A program made the position numbers and the translations under genes. Positions 1 through 5,501 of a DNA stretch of 7,436 nucleotides are shown here, one piece after another (position 1 is the first letter of the stretch; each line of letters starts with the position of its first letter). The stretch is taken from positions 1 to 7,436 of the forward strand of contig CAYQZD010000158.1 in assembly GCA_964421875.1 (NCBI GenBank). Direction: 5' to 3'. Source of the stretch: CAYQZD01 sp964421875 (GTDB lineage Bacteria; Electryoneota; Tariuqbacteria; Tariuqbacterales; Tariuqbacteraceae). The notes beneath the pieces are model-generated. The model was not told the DNA's origin, made no database searches, and saw only the letters and a program-made list of their open reading frames with translations.

Positions 1-57
1 GTCATTCTTGAAAAGAATGACGAGAAAAAAGGATGTCATTCCCGCGAAAGCGGGAAT
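1..57. repeat. Two adjacent short palindromic repeats with GTCATT ends
   Basis: Two hairpin-forming sequences lie side by side. The first (1-21) has perfect 9-base arms, GTCATTCTT at 1-9 and AAGAATGAC at 13-21, around a 3-base loop. The second (35-57) opens with GTCATT and has perfect 8-base arms, ATTCCCGC at 38-45 and GCGGGAAT at 50-57, closed by a GAAA tetraloop. From general knowledge, the second sequence is a widely dispersed intergenic repeat in many bacterial genomes, and its spurious translation typically reads LDSRFRGND, as it does here on the minus strand. On the minus strand the second hairpin is followed, 7 bases on, by a run of six T (30-25). It could therefore help end transcription coming from guaB, although the spacing is not canonical for an intrinsic terminator. 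Confidence 0.7.
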
Positions 58-292
58 CCAGAGCATTGTTTAATAATGAATTATGATAGTCATTAAAATG
101 CCAGTATCCGACATTCTTTTCGATAATCGCTATATATTGGTCGGAGTTGCTGTCCGATGAAACCCCTCCTATCATCGGATTCGCCGCTTCGACCTTTATT
201 TTGAAAATGACGGCAACGTATCCCGCATGCTGATAATTTTCATCCTTCGTGGCGCGATGGTTCGCGAAATGAATCCATCGGATGATGGTTGG
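2..292 (-). pseudogene. Startless open frame of 96 codons, possible gene remnant
   Basis: On the minus strand an open frame runs from just after an in-frame TAA (295-293) to a TGA at 4-2, with no ATG, GTG or TTG near its beginning. The only Met codon is about halfway along, in NPMIGG. The middle reads like a real protein, with alternating hydrophobic residues (YVAVIFKIKVEAANP, then QYIAIIEKNVGYWHF) and an Asp/Ser-rich turn between them. I do not recognise the family. The last 20 or so codons are translated from the two palindromic repeats at 1-57 and are not original coding sequence. The frame begins 35 bases beyond the guaB stop codon on the same strand. One reading is a gene that lost its 5' end and had its 3' end replaced by repeat insertion. 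The other is a chance open frame. A homology search of residues 10-75 would decide. Confidence 0.3.
153..179. repeat. Inverted repeat, 8-base arms
   Basis: TCCGATGA at 153-160 is the exact reverse complement of TCATCGGA at 172-179, with an 11-base C-rich loop between. On the minus strand the loop contains TAGGAGGGG, a purine stretch resembling a ribosome binding site, but no start codon of a recognisable gene follows. There is no T-run after the stem on either strand, so it does not look like an intrinsic terminator. It lies inside the startless open frame and may be only a chance palindrome. Confidence 0.35.
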
Positions 293-326
293 TTATGAGA
301 ATCGCTCCGTTCGATGGGATCGACGC

Positions 327-1790
327 TTATTTCCTCACTTCGTAATTGGGAGCTTCCTGGATGAGGGAGACATCGTGGGGATGGCTTTCACGCACCGCCG
401 CCGATGTAATCCTTACAAAGCGCGTTTCCCGCTGCAAACCGGCGACGTCCTTCACCCCGCAATAACCCATCGCCGCTCTTAATCCCCCAATCATCTGGTA
501 AATTATCGCGGAAACCTCGCCCTTGTAGGGCACACGGCCGGAAATACCTTCGGGCACCAGTTTCTTCGGATCCTGAACCCCGCTCTGGAAATACCGGTCC
601 TTGGAACCCTCTTTCATCGCCTCCAGAGAACCCATTCCCCGGAACACCTTGAAGCTCCGCCCTTCGAACAGAACCATCTCACCGGGACTCTCCTTACAGC
701 CCGCGAACATTGAGCCAATCATAACCGTATCCGCTCCCGCCGCGATAGCCTTTGCGATGTCTCCGCTGTAGCGAATGCCTCCGTCCGCAATCACCGGTAT
801 CTCGCCCTTTAAAGCTCCGGCGCAGTCGAGGACAGCAGTAAGCTGCGGCACCCCCACACCAGCAATAACTCTGGTGGTGCAGATGGAACCCGGTCCCACA
901 CCGACCTTCACTGCATTGGCGCCGGCGTCCCTCAGAGCCAACGCTCCTTCGGCGGTGGCGACATTGCCGGCGATCACCGGTAGGTTGGGATACTGCCGCT
1001 TGATGGACTTAACCATGTCCAGCACTCCGCGGGAGTGGCCGTGAGCCGTATCCACCCCCACCACGTCCACTCCGGCGGAAACCAGCGCCTCCAGGCGTTC
1101 AGATGTCTCACCGCCCACCCCTAACGCCGCCCCCACCATCAGCCGCCCGTGACCGTCTTTGTTGGCGTTGGGAAACTTGCCCTGGTTCTGAATGTCCTTA
1201 TAGGTAATAAGTCCCTTCAAAGAACCGTCATCGTCCACCACCGGCAGCTTTTCGATGCGATGGCGTTGCAACAGGACCTCAGCTTCCTGCATCGTAATCC
1301 CTACCGGCGCTGTCACCAAACGTTTTTGGGTCATCACCTCCTTGATAGGCTGGCTCGGTTCCAATTCAAAGCGCAAATCGCGGTGGGTGAGAATTCCCGC
1401 CAGTTTCCTCCCTCTCACGATGGGGATACCCGAGATGTGATATTTCTTCATCACTTCCAGGGCGTCCCCTACGGTATTATCCGGTTCCAGGATGATGGGA
1501 TCCAGGATAATGCCGGACTCCGACCGTTTCACGGTTATCACTTCGGAGGCTTGCTTTTCGATGGTGAGGTTCCGGTGAATAATGCCGATACCCCCTTCTC
1601 GAGCGATGGCTATCGCCATCTCCGATTCCGTGACCGTGTCCATCGCCGCCGATGTCAGAGGCAGGCGGATTTTCACACTATCCGTCAGCCGGGACTCGAC
1701 TCCAACCTCTGAGGGGAGCACTTTGGAAGCACGCGGAACCAATAATACGTCGTCAAAGGTCAATCCTTCACCGATGATTTTATCTGTCAT
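327..1790 (-). CDS. guaB: Inosine-5'-monophosphate dehydrogenase
   Basis: This cytoplasmic enzyme oxidises IMP to XMP with NAD+, the committed step of guanine nucleotide synthesis. The protein is 487 residues from the ATG at 1790, the usual bacterial length. It opens with the family signature LTFDDVLLVP. The TIM barrel is interrupted by two CBS domains at about residues 93-145 and 152-205, which in this family bind purine nucleotides and tune activity. The catalytic loop GPGSICTTRV places the nucleophilic Cys at 304. IADGGIRYSGD (about 335-345) and GSMFAG (359-364) form the IMP phosphate site. The mobile flap starts at GMGSLEAM, and GRVPYKG supplies the Arg419 and Tyr422 that activate water. 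No key residue is missing. An in-frame GTG six bases upstream (1796) is possible, but on the minus strand it would consume the AGGTGA that precedes the ATG, so the ATG is preferred. The gene stands alone, with repeat-rich spacers on both sides and no guaA in view. Confidence 0.97.
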   Translation of the reverse strand: MTDKIIGEGLTFDDVLLVPRASKVLPSEVGVESRLTDSVKIRLPLTSAAMDTVTESEMAIAIAREGGIGIIHRNLTIEKQASEVITVKRSESGIILDPIILEPDNTVGDALEVMKKYHISGIPIVRGRKLAGILTHRDLRFELEPSQPIKEVMTQKRLVTAPVGITMQEAEVLLQRHRIEKLPVVDDDGSLKGLITYKDIQNQGKFPNANKDGHGRLMVGAALGVGGETSERLEALVSAGVDVVGVDTAHGHSRGVLDMVKSIKRQYPNLPVIAGNVATAEGALALRDAGANAVKVGVGPGSICTTRVIAGVGVPQLTAVLDCAGALKGEIPVIADGGIRYSGDIAKAIAAGADTVMIGSMFAGCKESPGEMVLFEGRSFKVFRGMGSLEAMKEGSKDRYFQSGVQDPKKLVPEGISGRVPYKGEVSAIIYQMIGGLRAAMGYCGVKDVAGLQRETRFVRITSAAVRESHPHDVSLIQEAPNYEVRK

Positions 1791-1792
1791 TT

Positions 1793-1798
1793 TCACCT
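1793..1798 (-). promoter_or_regulatory. Ribosome binding site that decides the guaB start
   Basis: On the minus strand AGGTGA occupies 1798-1793, directly before the ATG at 1790. The spacing is short (AGGTG ends three bases before the ATG). The alternative GTG start at 1796 lies inside this sequence and has no purine-rich element of its own in front (only ATACAG). This favours the ATG and shortens the protein by two residues compared with the longest frame. Confidence 0.5.
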
Positions 1799-1860
1799 GT
1801 ATGAAGACAATTTTATATGTTATTGATTTTTATGTTATTAATAATAATTGACTGTTCGTG
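1797..1860 (-). promoter_or_regulatory. AT-rich leader and probable promoter region of guaB
   Basis: The 60 bases upstream of guaB are strongly AT-rich, unlike the gene. On the minus strand they contain TATAAAAT-like sequence near 1818-1811, a possible -10 element, with no convincing -35 at the right distance. A 9-base direct repeat, TATGTTATT on the plus strand, occurs at 1816-1824 and 1831-1839, 15 bases apart. The 15-base period does not match one helical turn, so operator function is speculative. The gene must have its own promoter or be read from far upstream, because the preceding co-directional gene ends almost 600 bases away. Confidence 0.35.
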
Positions 1861-1884
1861 TTATTCATAATAATCCGGAAAAGA

Positions 1885-1921
1885 GTTTTCAGGTTGACAA
1901 GTTTGCATGTTTTCAAGTTGA
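1885..1921 (+). repeat. Short direct repeat GTTTTCARGTTGA, two copies
   Basis: GTTTTCAGGTTGA (1885-1897) and GTTTTCAAGTTGA (1909-1921) match at 12 of 13 bases and start 24 bases apart. The intervening sequence is similar in composition (TTGACAAGTTTGCAT). This may be the edge of a longer tandem or dispersed repeat. No function can be assigned. Confidence 0.45.
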
Positions 1922-1979
1922 AGACGCTTTGCGCTGTCGAGTTTCAGCAGGCTTTCCGAGAATAATAAAAACGCATTTT

Positions 1980-2054
1980 GTCATTGCGAGCGAAGCATCT
2001 GCATTTCAGCAACTCATTTATAAACAAGAGATTCTTCACTTCGTTCAGAATGAC
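1980..2054. repeat. 75-base dispersed repeat with GTCATT/AATGAC inverted ends
   Basis: The left arm starts GTCATTGCGAGCGAAG at 1980. The right arm ends at 2054 and, read on the minus strand, starts GTCATTCTGAACGAAG. The arms are therefore imperfect inverted repeats sharing GTCATT, a CGAAG core and a distal ATCT, around an AT-rich centre. From general knowledge, sequences of the form GTCATTNNGAGCGAAG...ATCT are abundant intergenic repeats in many bacterial genomes, and their spurious translations read FVIASEA or ILHFVQND, as here. The shape resembles a miniature inverted-repeat element. No flanking target duplication is obvious to me. Confidence 0.65.
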
Positions 2055-2110
2055 ATTCAGAATTGTCAGATAGACTGTCCGTCGTCTGCAGCATTACATT
2101 CCACTTCCCG

Positions 2111-2136
2111 GTCGCAGAGTGCGGGGACTCTGCGAC
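2111..2136. repeat. Perfect 10-base-pair hairpin repeat
   Basis: GTCGCAGAGT (2111-2120) and ACTCTGCGAC (2127-2136) are exact reverse complements around the 6-base loop GCGGGG. The stem is GC-rich and would be stable, but neither strand has a T-run after it, so an intrinsic terminator is unlikely. The following ACGAAGGATCT resembles the GAAGAATCT inner arm of the neighbouring 1980-2054 element, which hints that the two repeat families are related or nested. Confidence 0.6.
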
Positions 2137-2179
2137 ACGAAGGATCTAATGTCTTTCGTTCTTCTCCTTTTTCAAACAG

Positions 2180-2289
2180 ACTGGTACAGTAGGTCGGCTT
2201 ATACAAAGCCGATATTAATCCCCGGCCGGTCTGAATGATCCGCCCTATAAAACTGGTACAGCGGATTGTGCAAGGTCTCGAATAAGACC
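2180..2289. repeat. ACTGGTACAG direct repeats with interleaved stem-loops
   Basis: ACTGGTACAG occurs exactly at 2180-2189 and 2252-2261. After the first copy comes a hairpin, TCGGCTT (2194-2200) with AAGCCGA (2206-2212). The second copy sits in the 17-base loop of a 6-base inverted repeat, ATCCGC (2238-2243) with GCGGAT (2261-2266). A further hairpin, GGTCT (2274-2278) with AGACC (2285-2289), follows. The regular mix of direct and inverted repeats suggests a composite repeat or a decayed element. I do not recognise the family. Confidence 0.4.
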
Positions 2290-2331
2290 GCCGTATAGTT
2301 ATTTATACTCCGGAAATCCTATATTTGTTCA

Positions 2332-2347
2332 AAATCACCGGTGATTT
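2332..2347. promoter_or_regulatory. 16-base perfect palindrome, operator or weak terminator
   Basis: AAATCACC (2332-2339) is followed directly by its reverse complement GGTGATTT (2340-2347), with no loop. It lies 34 bases beyond the stop codon of the VWA gene. As RNA it could fold only with a CCGG loop and a 6-base AT-rich stem, followed on the minus strand by T-rich sequence, so it would be a weak terminator at best. A gapless palindrome of this size also fits a binding site for a dimeric regulator, but no adjacent gene starts here. Its role is undecided. Confidence 0.3.
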
Positions 2348-2380
2348 CGTTCCTTCTTCAACAGCGGTAGTTTTCCCGCT

Positions 2381-4504
2381 TCACAGCATCCCCTTCCTTT
2401 TCCTGATGAACCATTCCAGCGAAAGCAGAAATATCACTATTGCTAAACTCCACCAGCGGGGAAAAATTCTTACCTCTTTTCTTTCAACGAATGTCCTCGC
2501 CTCCGGTGAATGCTCCTCAAAGAATCTCTCGAATTCCCCCGGCAGATAGAAGCTCCCCCCGCCGGATTGCGCCGCGCTTTGCAGCAGCGCTGAACGCATT
2601 ACCGGGTCGACCAGTTCCTGATTGAATGATTCCACCGTGAATTCCCCCACTGCCTTTATAGTATCCCCGCCGGCAGCCGCGAATGCGAGATAGCGGTAAG
2701 CTCCTGCCTCGATAAAACTGGTTTCCCCAAGGTACTCGCCCCGTCCGGAAGGATTCAAATCGAGAGGCAGATTTCCCCCGGGACTCATTATTTCCAGTTT
2801 TACACTGGCGCCTTCGAGCGGACGGTAGCTTTTATCATAGAGCCGGGCTTGGAAACGTACCCTAGAACCGCTGGAAAACACCCTTTCCCCGGTGGAAACC
2901 CGAAACAATTCCTCCTCCTCCCTCGTGGATAACCAACGAACCGCGTTATGCCAGAAACCGGTGATGAGTGAGTCGCTATGGCTGTGCTCAGGGTCTTGAA
3001 GGCTTAAGCGCCATAGGTCGTGGACGGCGAGCCCTAAGATTTTTACTCCGTCGATGTTGTTGAAACCGGCTGCAGGCGCTCCCTCTTCCGTTTCTGCGAC
3101 TATAGCCGCGGAGGGACGAAAGTTTACCTGCCCCCGGTAAGTTCTGATTGGGGGAAGGCCGCTCCAGTCTATATTGTCGGGGAAAAAAGCGGTCAAGGGC
3201 GATAATTCGGCAGCGGGCGCAAGTTTTATCGGTATCTCCTCCCCCGCGGAACCAAATTCCGCTGGCAGAAGATGTTCTAGAGACCGAAGCAGGCCGCCGC
3301 GGAAATTATTCCCCGGCACCAGCGCAAGAGGTTTACCGTCCCGGACGCTTTGAATCAGCCGGCTGAGAAAATCGCGGCCGCTCGAGCCAGTGGGGTAATT
3401 CAGAAAGATGAATAAATCGAAATTATCCAATTCGAGCGGTTCGGAGCGATGATAGAAACCGCCGCCGGAACGTTCCACCATAGAGCTGAGTTGGATGTCG
3501 CTATTGTTCTCGAGGATGCGGTTCAGGAAGGCGAAATCGGAACCGGGAGCCCCGGCGATGAGGAGAACATTCATCCGGCTTCGCAGCGCTTTCACCGAAA
3601 AATGACGCCGGTTATTGTCAGCGATGCTCTCATTCTCCAGCAGATCGAGGGAGAGGGAATAGGTCCGGATTCCGGCGCTATCCACTGTAAAATTGAACTT
3701 CACCCTGGCTTCATTTCCCCCGCCGCTGAAGTTCACCTTCTTCCTGTCGATAACCTTACCTGCAGGTGAAACCAACTTCAGAACCGAGGAACCGCCCTCA
3801 TAGCCGGAAACCGTCACTTCGACCGGAACTTCATCCCCCTCGTACACCAAGGGATTCACCCTGATATCGTCGATACTCAAATCGACCGGAGGCGTGGAAT
3901 CCCCTATGCCCACTATGAAAACCGGCACCGGGCTGCGCCGCACCGCCCGCGCCGGACTCTCGCCGACATTGTAAGCACCGTCGGTCAATAGAAGCAGAGC
4001 GCCCCCGCGGATATCCACAGCCGTTCCCGCTTGCGCCACCGCTAACGCTATATCTGTGGCGGTGCCGGTAAAATCCAGCGAATCGAAGTCCCAATCCGTA
4101 ACCTCCCTGACGGAATCGCTGAAATGAAAATACCGGAGACGATATATATCGTCAAGACGGAACCGGTTATCCCCGCTTAAAACCTCCGCCAGCGCGGATT
4201 TCCGCTCCCCCAAACCATCCTTCAACCCTATACTGGCGGACTGGTCTATTACCAGGGCTAATTCCGGCTGCAAAGTTATCTCCCGCTCCAATGTAATCAC
4301 AAGTTTCAGCGCGATGAGGATAATTAGCAGAACCGCCAGCCCCCTCAGAACGGTCAATACTATCCGCCAGCCCCGGCTTATCGCCGGAACAGTCCGCCGG
4401 TAACCCCATATCACCAGAGCCAGCGCTCCGATGCCTATTGCTATCAGCAGCCAGGGATGCGCTGTATCACAGCTTATCGACAAACCGGCAAGTAACAAAT
4501 TCAT
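2381..4504 (-). CDS. Membrane-anchored VWA-domain protein with GATase-like fold region
   Basis: This 707-residue protein is likely inserted in the cytoplasmic membrane. Two hydrophobic segments at about 17-35 and 48-70 lead into a von Willebrand A domain (about 82-205). Its metal-ion site is intact: DQSAS (Asp87, Ser89, Ser91), a Thr in TGTATD (147-149) and TDG (Asp175). Residues 206-305 look like an Ig-like or CARDB-type beta domain. Residues 311-500 (VLLIAGAPGSDFAFLNRIL, then FDLFIFLNYPTG and PLALVPGNNFRGG) resemble the class I glutamine amidotransferase-like fold of this family, but the only Cys in the protein is Cys12, so no amidotransferase activity is expected. A second beta-rich region (about 535-625) precedes a C-terminal membrane segment (about 683-700) and a basic tail, RKRKG. 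Related proteins are often annotated as BatA-like or as glutamine amidotransferase. Substrate and partners are unknown. Its ATG overlaps the tsaD stop as TGATG, with GGAG eight bases upstream, so translation is probably coupled. Confidence 0.85.
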   Translation of the reverse strand: MNLLLAGLSISCDTAHPWLLIAIGIGALALVIWGYRRTVPAISRGWRIVLTVLRGLAVLLIILIALKLVITLEREITLQPELALVIDQSASIGLKDGLGERKSALAEVLSGDNRFRLDDIYRLRYFHFSDSVREVTDWDFDSLDFTGTATDIALAVAQAGTAVDIRGGALLLLTDGAYNVGESPARAVRRSPVPVFIVGIGDSTPPVDLSIDDIRVNPLVYEGDEVPVEVTVSGYEGGSSVLKLVSPAGKVIDRKKVNFSGGGNEARVKFNFTVDSAGIRTYSLSLDLLENESIADNNRRHFSVKALRSRMNVLLIAGAPGSDFAFLNRILENNSDIQLSSMVERSGGGFYHRSEPLELDNFDLFIFLNYPTGSSGRDFLSRLIQSVRDGKPLALVPGNNFRGGLLRSLEHLLPAEFGSAGEEIPIKLAPAAELSPLTAFFPDNIDWSGLPPIRTYRGQVNFRPSAAIVAETEEGAPAAGFNNIDGVKILGLAVHDLWRLSLQDPEHSHSDSLITGFWHNAVRWLSTREEEELFRVSTGERVFSSGSRVRFQARLYDKSYRPLEGASVKLEIMSPGGNLPLDLNPSGRGEYLGETSFIEAGAYRYLAFAAAGGDTIKAVGEFTVESFNQELVDPVMRSALLQSAAQSGGGSFYLPGEFERFFEEHSPEARTFVERKEVRIFPRWWSLAIVIFLLSLEWFIRKRKGML

Positions 4505-5499
4505 CAGCCCTTCTCCAGCGGCAGACCCGGCTCAGCGGTGACTTCCCGCCCGTTCTTCGCCAAACCGCGCGTCAGCAGTTTCTCCCCCAGGTAAGCCACC
4601 ATAACCGCATTGTCGGTGCAGTTCGCGGGCGGAGGCGCATAGAGCTTCACTCCCTCCCTCGTCAGCAGTTCCCGCAGCCGCGAATTCGCCGCCACTCCTC
4701 CGCCCAGCGACAGTCGGTTCAACCCACACTTTTCCAGCGCTTCCAAACTCTTTAGCGCCAATATCTCCAGCGCCGCCTCTTGGAACGAAGCTAAAAAATC
4801 GGCGGACTTATCGCCGGTAAGGTATTCGGGATTCCGTTCTAAGAACAGCTTGGCGGCGGTTTTCAAGCCGCTGAAGGAAAAATTTAAATCCCCGCTTTTC
4901 GCCATCCCCCGAGGCAGCGGCGCCGCTTTAGTATCGCCCCCCAAAGCTAAGCGCTCGATCTCCGCCCCCGCAGGATAAGCGAGTCCCATCAGGCGGCCCA
5001 CCTTATCCAACGCCTCCCCCGCGGAATCGTCCAGGGTCTGCCCCAAAGTGCGGTAGCGGTGGATGTCTTCCACCAGCGCCAGCGAGGTGTGCCCGCCCGA
5101 AACCAAGAGCGAAATGAAAGGCGTTTCTATCGCTTCTCCCTCAATTTCCGCCGCCCAGGTGTGCGCCTGCAGATGGTTGACAGGCAGCAGGGGGAGGTTC
5201 AGCGCATCGCAGATTCCCCGGGCAAAGTTAAGCCCCACTAAGAGCGCCCCCGCCAAACCCGGCCCGTAGGTGACCGCTGCCGCTTCTACGTTCTTCAGCA
5301 TCAATCCCGCGCGCTCCAGAGCCAGATTCACCACTGGCAGCAGGTTCCGCAGATGCGCCCGGCTGGCTATTTCCGGAACCACCCCGCCAAAACGCTGGTG
5401 CTCCCACTGCGTCGAAAGCGCTTCGCTCAATACCCTCCCCTCAGACACAACCGCGGCAGCGGTGTCATCACAGGATGTCTCCAATCCCAAAACTATCAT
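4504..5499 (-). CDS. tsaD: tRNA N6-adenosine threonylcarbamoyltransferase TsaD
   Basis: TsaD transfers the threonylcarbamoyl group from threonylcarbamoyl-AMP to A37 of tRNAs reading ANN codons, giving t6A. It works in the cytoplasm with TsaB and TsaE, neither of which is in the window. The protein is 331 residues, slightly shorter than the E. coli enzyme. It opens with GLETSCDDTAAAVV. The metal ligands His109 and His113 lie in NHLQAHTWAAE, where most homologues have NHLEAH followed by small residues, and the third ligand, Asp296, lies in CTDNAVM. SGGHT (134-138), TLDDSAGEALDKVGRLMGL (156-174), SFSGLKTA (208-215) and LGGGVAANSRLR (265-276) complete the family motifs, so it should be active. 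The ATG lies 2 bases beyond the stop of the upstream ybbR-like gene, with only a weak GGATGAG upstream. The 3' end overlaps the VWA gene by one base. It is the middle gene of a three-gene operon. Confidence 0.97.
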   Translation of the reverse strand: MIVLGLETSCDDTAAAVVSEGRVLSEALSTQWEHQRFGGVVPEIASRAHLRNLLPVVNLALERAGLMLKNVEAAAVTYGPGLAGALLVGLNFARGICDALNLPLLPVNHLQAHTWAAEIEGEAIETPFISLLVSGGHTSLALVEDIHRYRTLGQTLDDSAGEALDKVGRLMGLAYPAGAEIERLALGGDTKAAPLPRGMAKSGDLNFSFSGLKTAAKLFLERNPEYLTGDKSADFLASFQEAALEILALKSLEALEKCGLNRLSLGGGVAANSRLRELLTREGVKLYAPPPANCTDNAVMVAYLGEKLLTRGLAKNGREVTAEPGLPLEKG

Positions 5500-5501
5500 C
5501 G

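Larger units (their letters stand above)
1797..2380. other. Gene-free, repeat-rich spacer between guaB and the VWA gene
   Basis: This stretch of about 580 bases separates two minus-strand genes and holds no gene I can support. The only long open frame, plus strand 1848-2192, is a by-product of repeats: its peptide contains FVIASEA, EILHFVQND and SQSAGTLRHEGS, phrases typical of translated intergenic repeats. Contents in order are the guaB leader, a short direct repeat (1885-1921), a GTCATT-ended inverted repeat (1980-2054), a 10-base-arm hairpin (2111-2136), a segment with repeated ACTGGTACAG and small stem-loops (2180-2289), and a 16-bp palindrome (2332-2347). The density of unrelated palindromes suggests a site where small dispersed repeats accumulate. 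Confidence 0.7.

Noticed and set aside
1..60. Start of a CRISPR array
   Set aside because: There are only two different palindromes with no regular repeat-spacer periodicity.
253..266. Hairpin CGCGA-TGGT-TCGCG downstream of guaB as a terminator
   Set aside because: The stem is only 5 bases and no T-run follows on the minus strand.
282..482. 66-codon plus-strand open frame at the 3' end of guaB
   Set aside because: It mostly overlaps guaB antisense and its peptide shows no protein-like pattern.
1149..1712. 187-codon plus-strand open frame antisense to guaB
   Set aside because: It is a shadow of the conserved IMP dehydrogenase frame and is rich in His/Arg/Gln as expected for antisense translation.
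1848..2192. 114-codon plus-strand open frame upstream of guaB
   Set aside because: Its peptide contains FVIASEA, EILHFVQND and SQSAGTLRHEGS, the usual spurious translations of intergenic repeats, and no family features.
3831..4409. Minus-strand frames of 87 and 80 codons inside the VWA gene
   Set aside because: They are alternate frames of a clearly coding gene, rich in Gly and Arg, without their own start signals.
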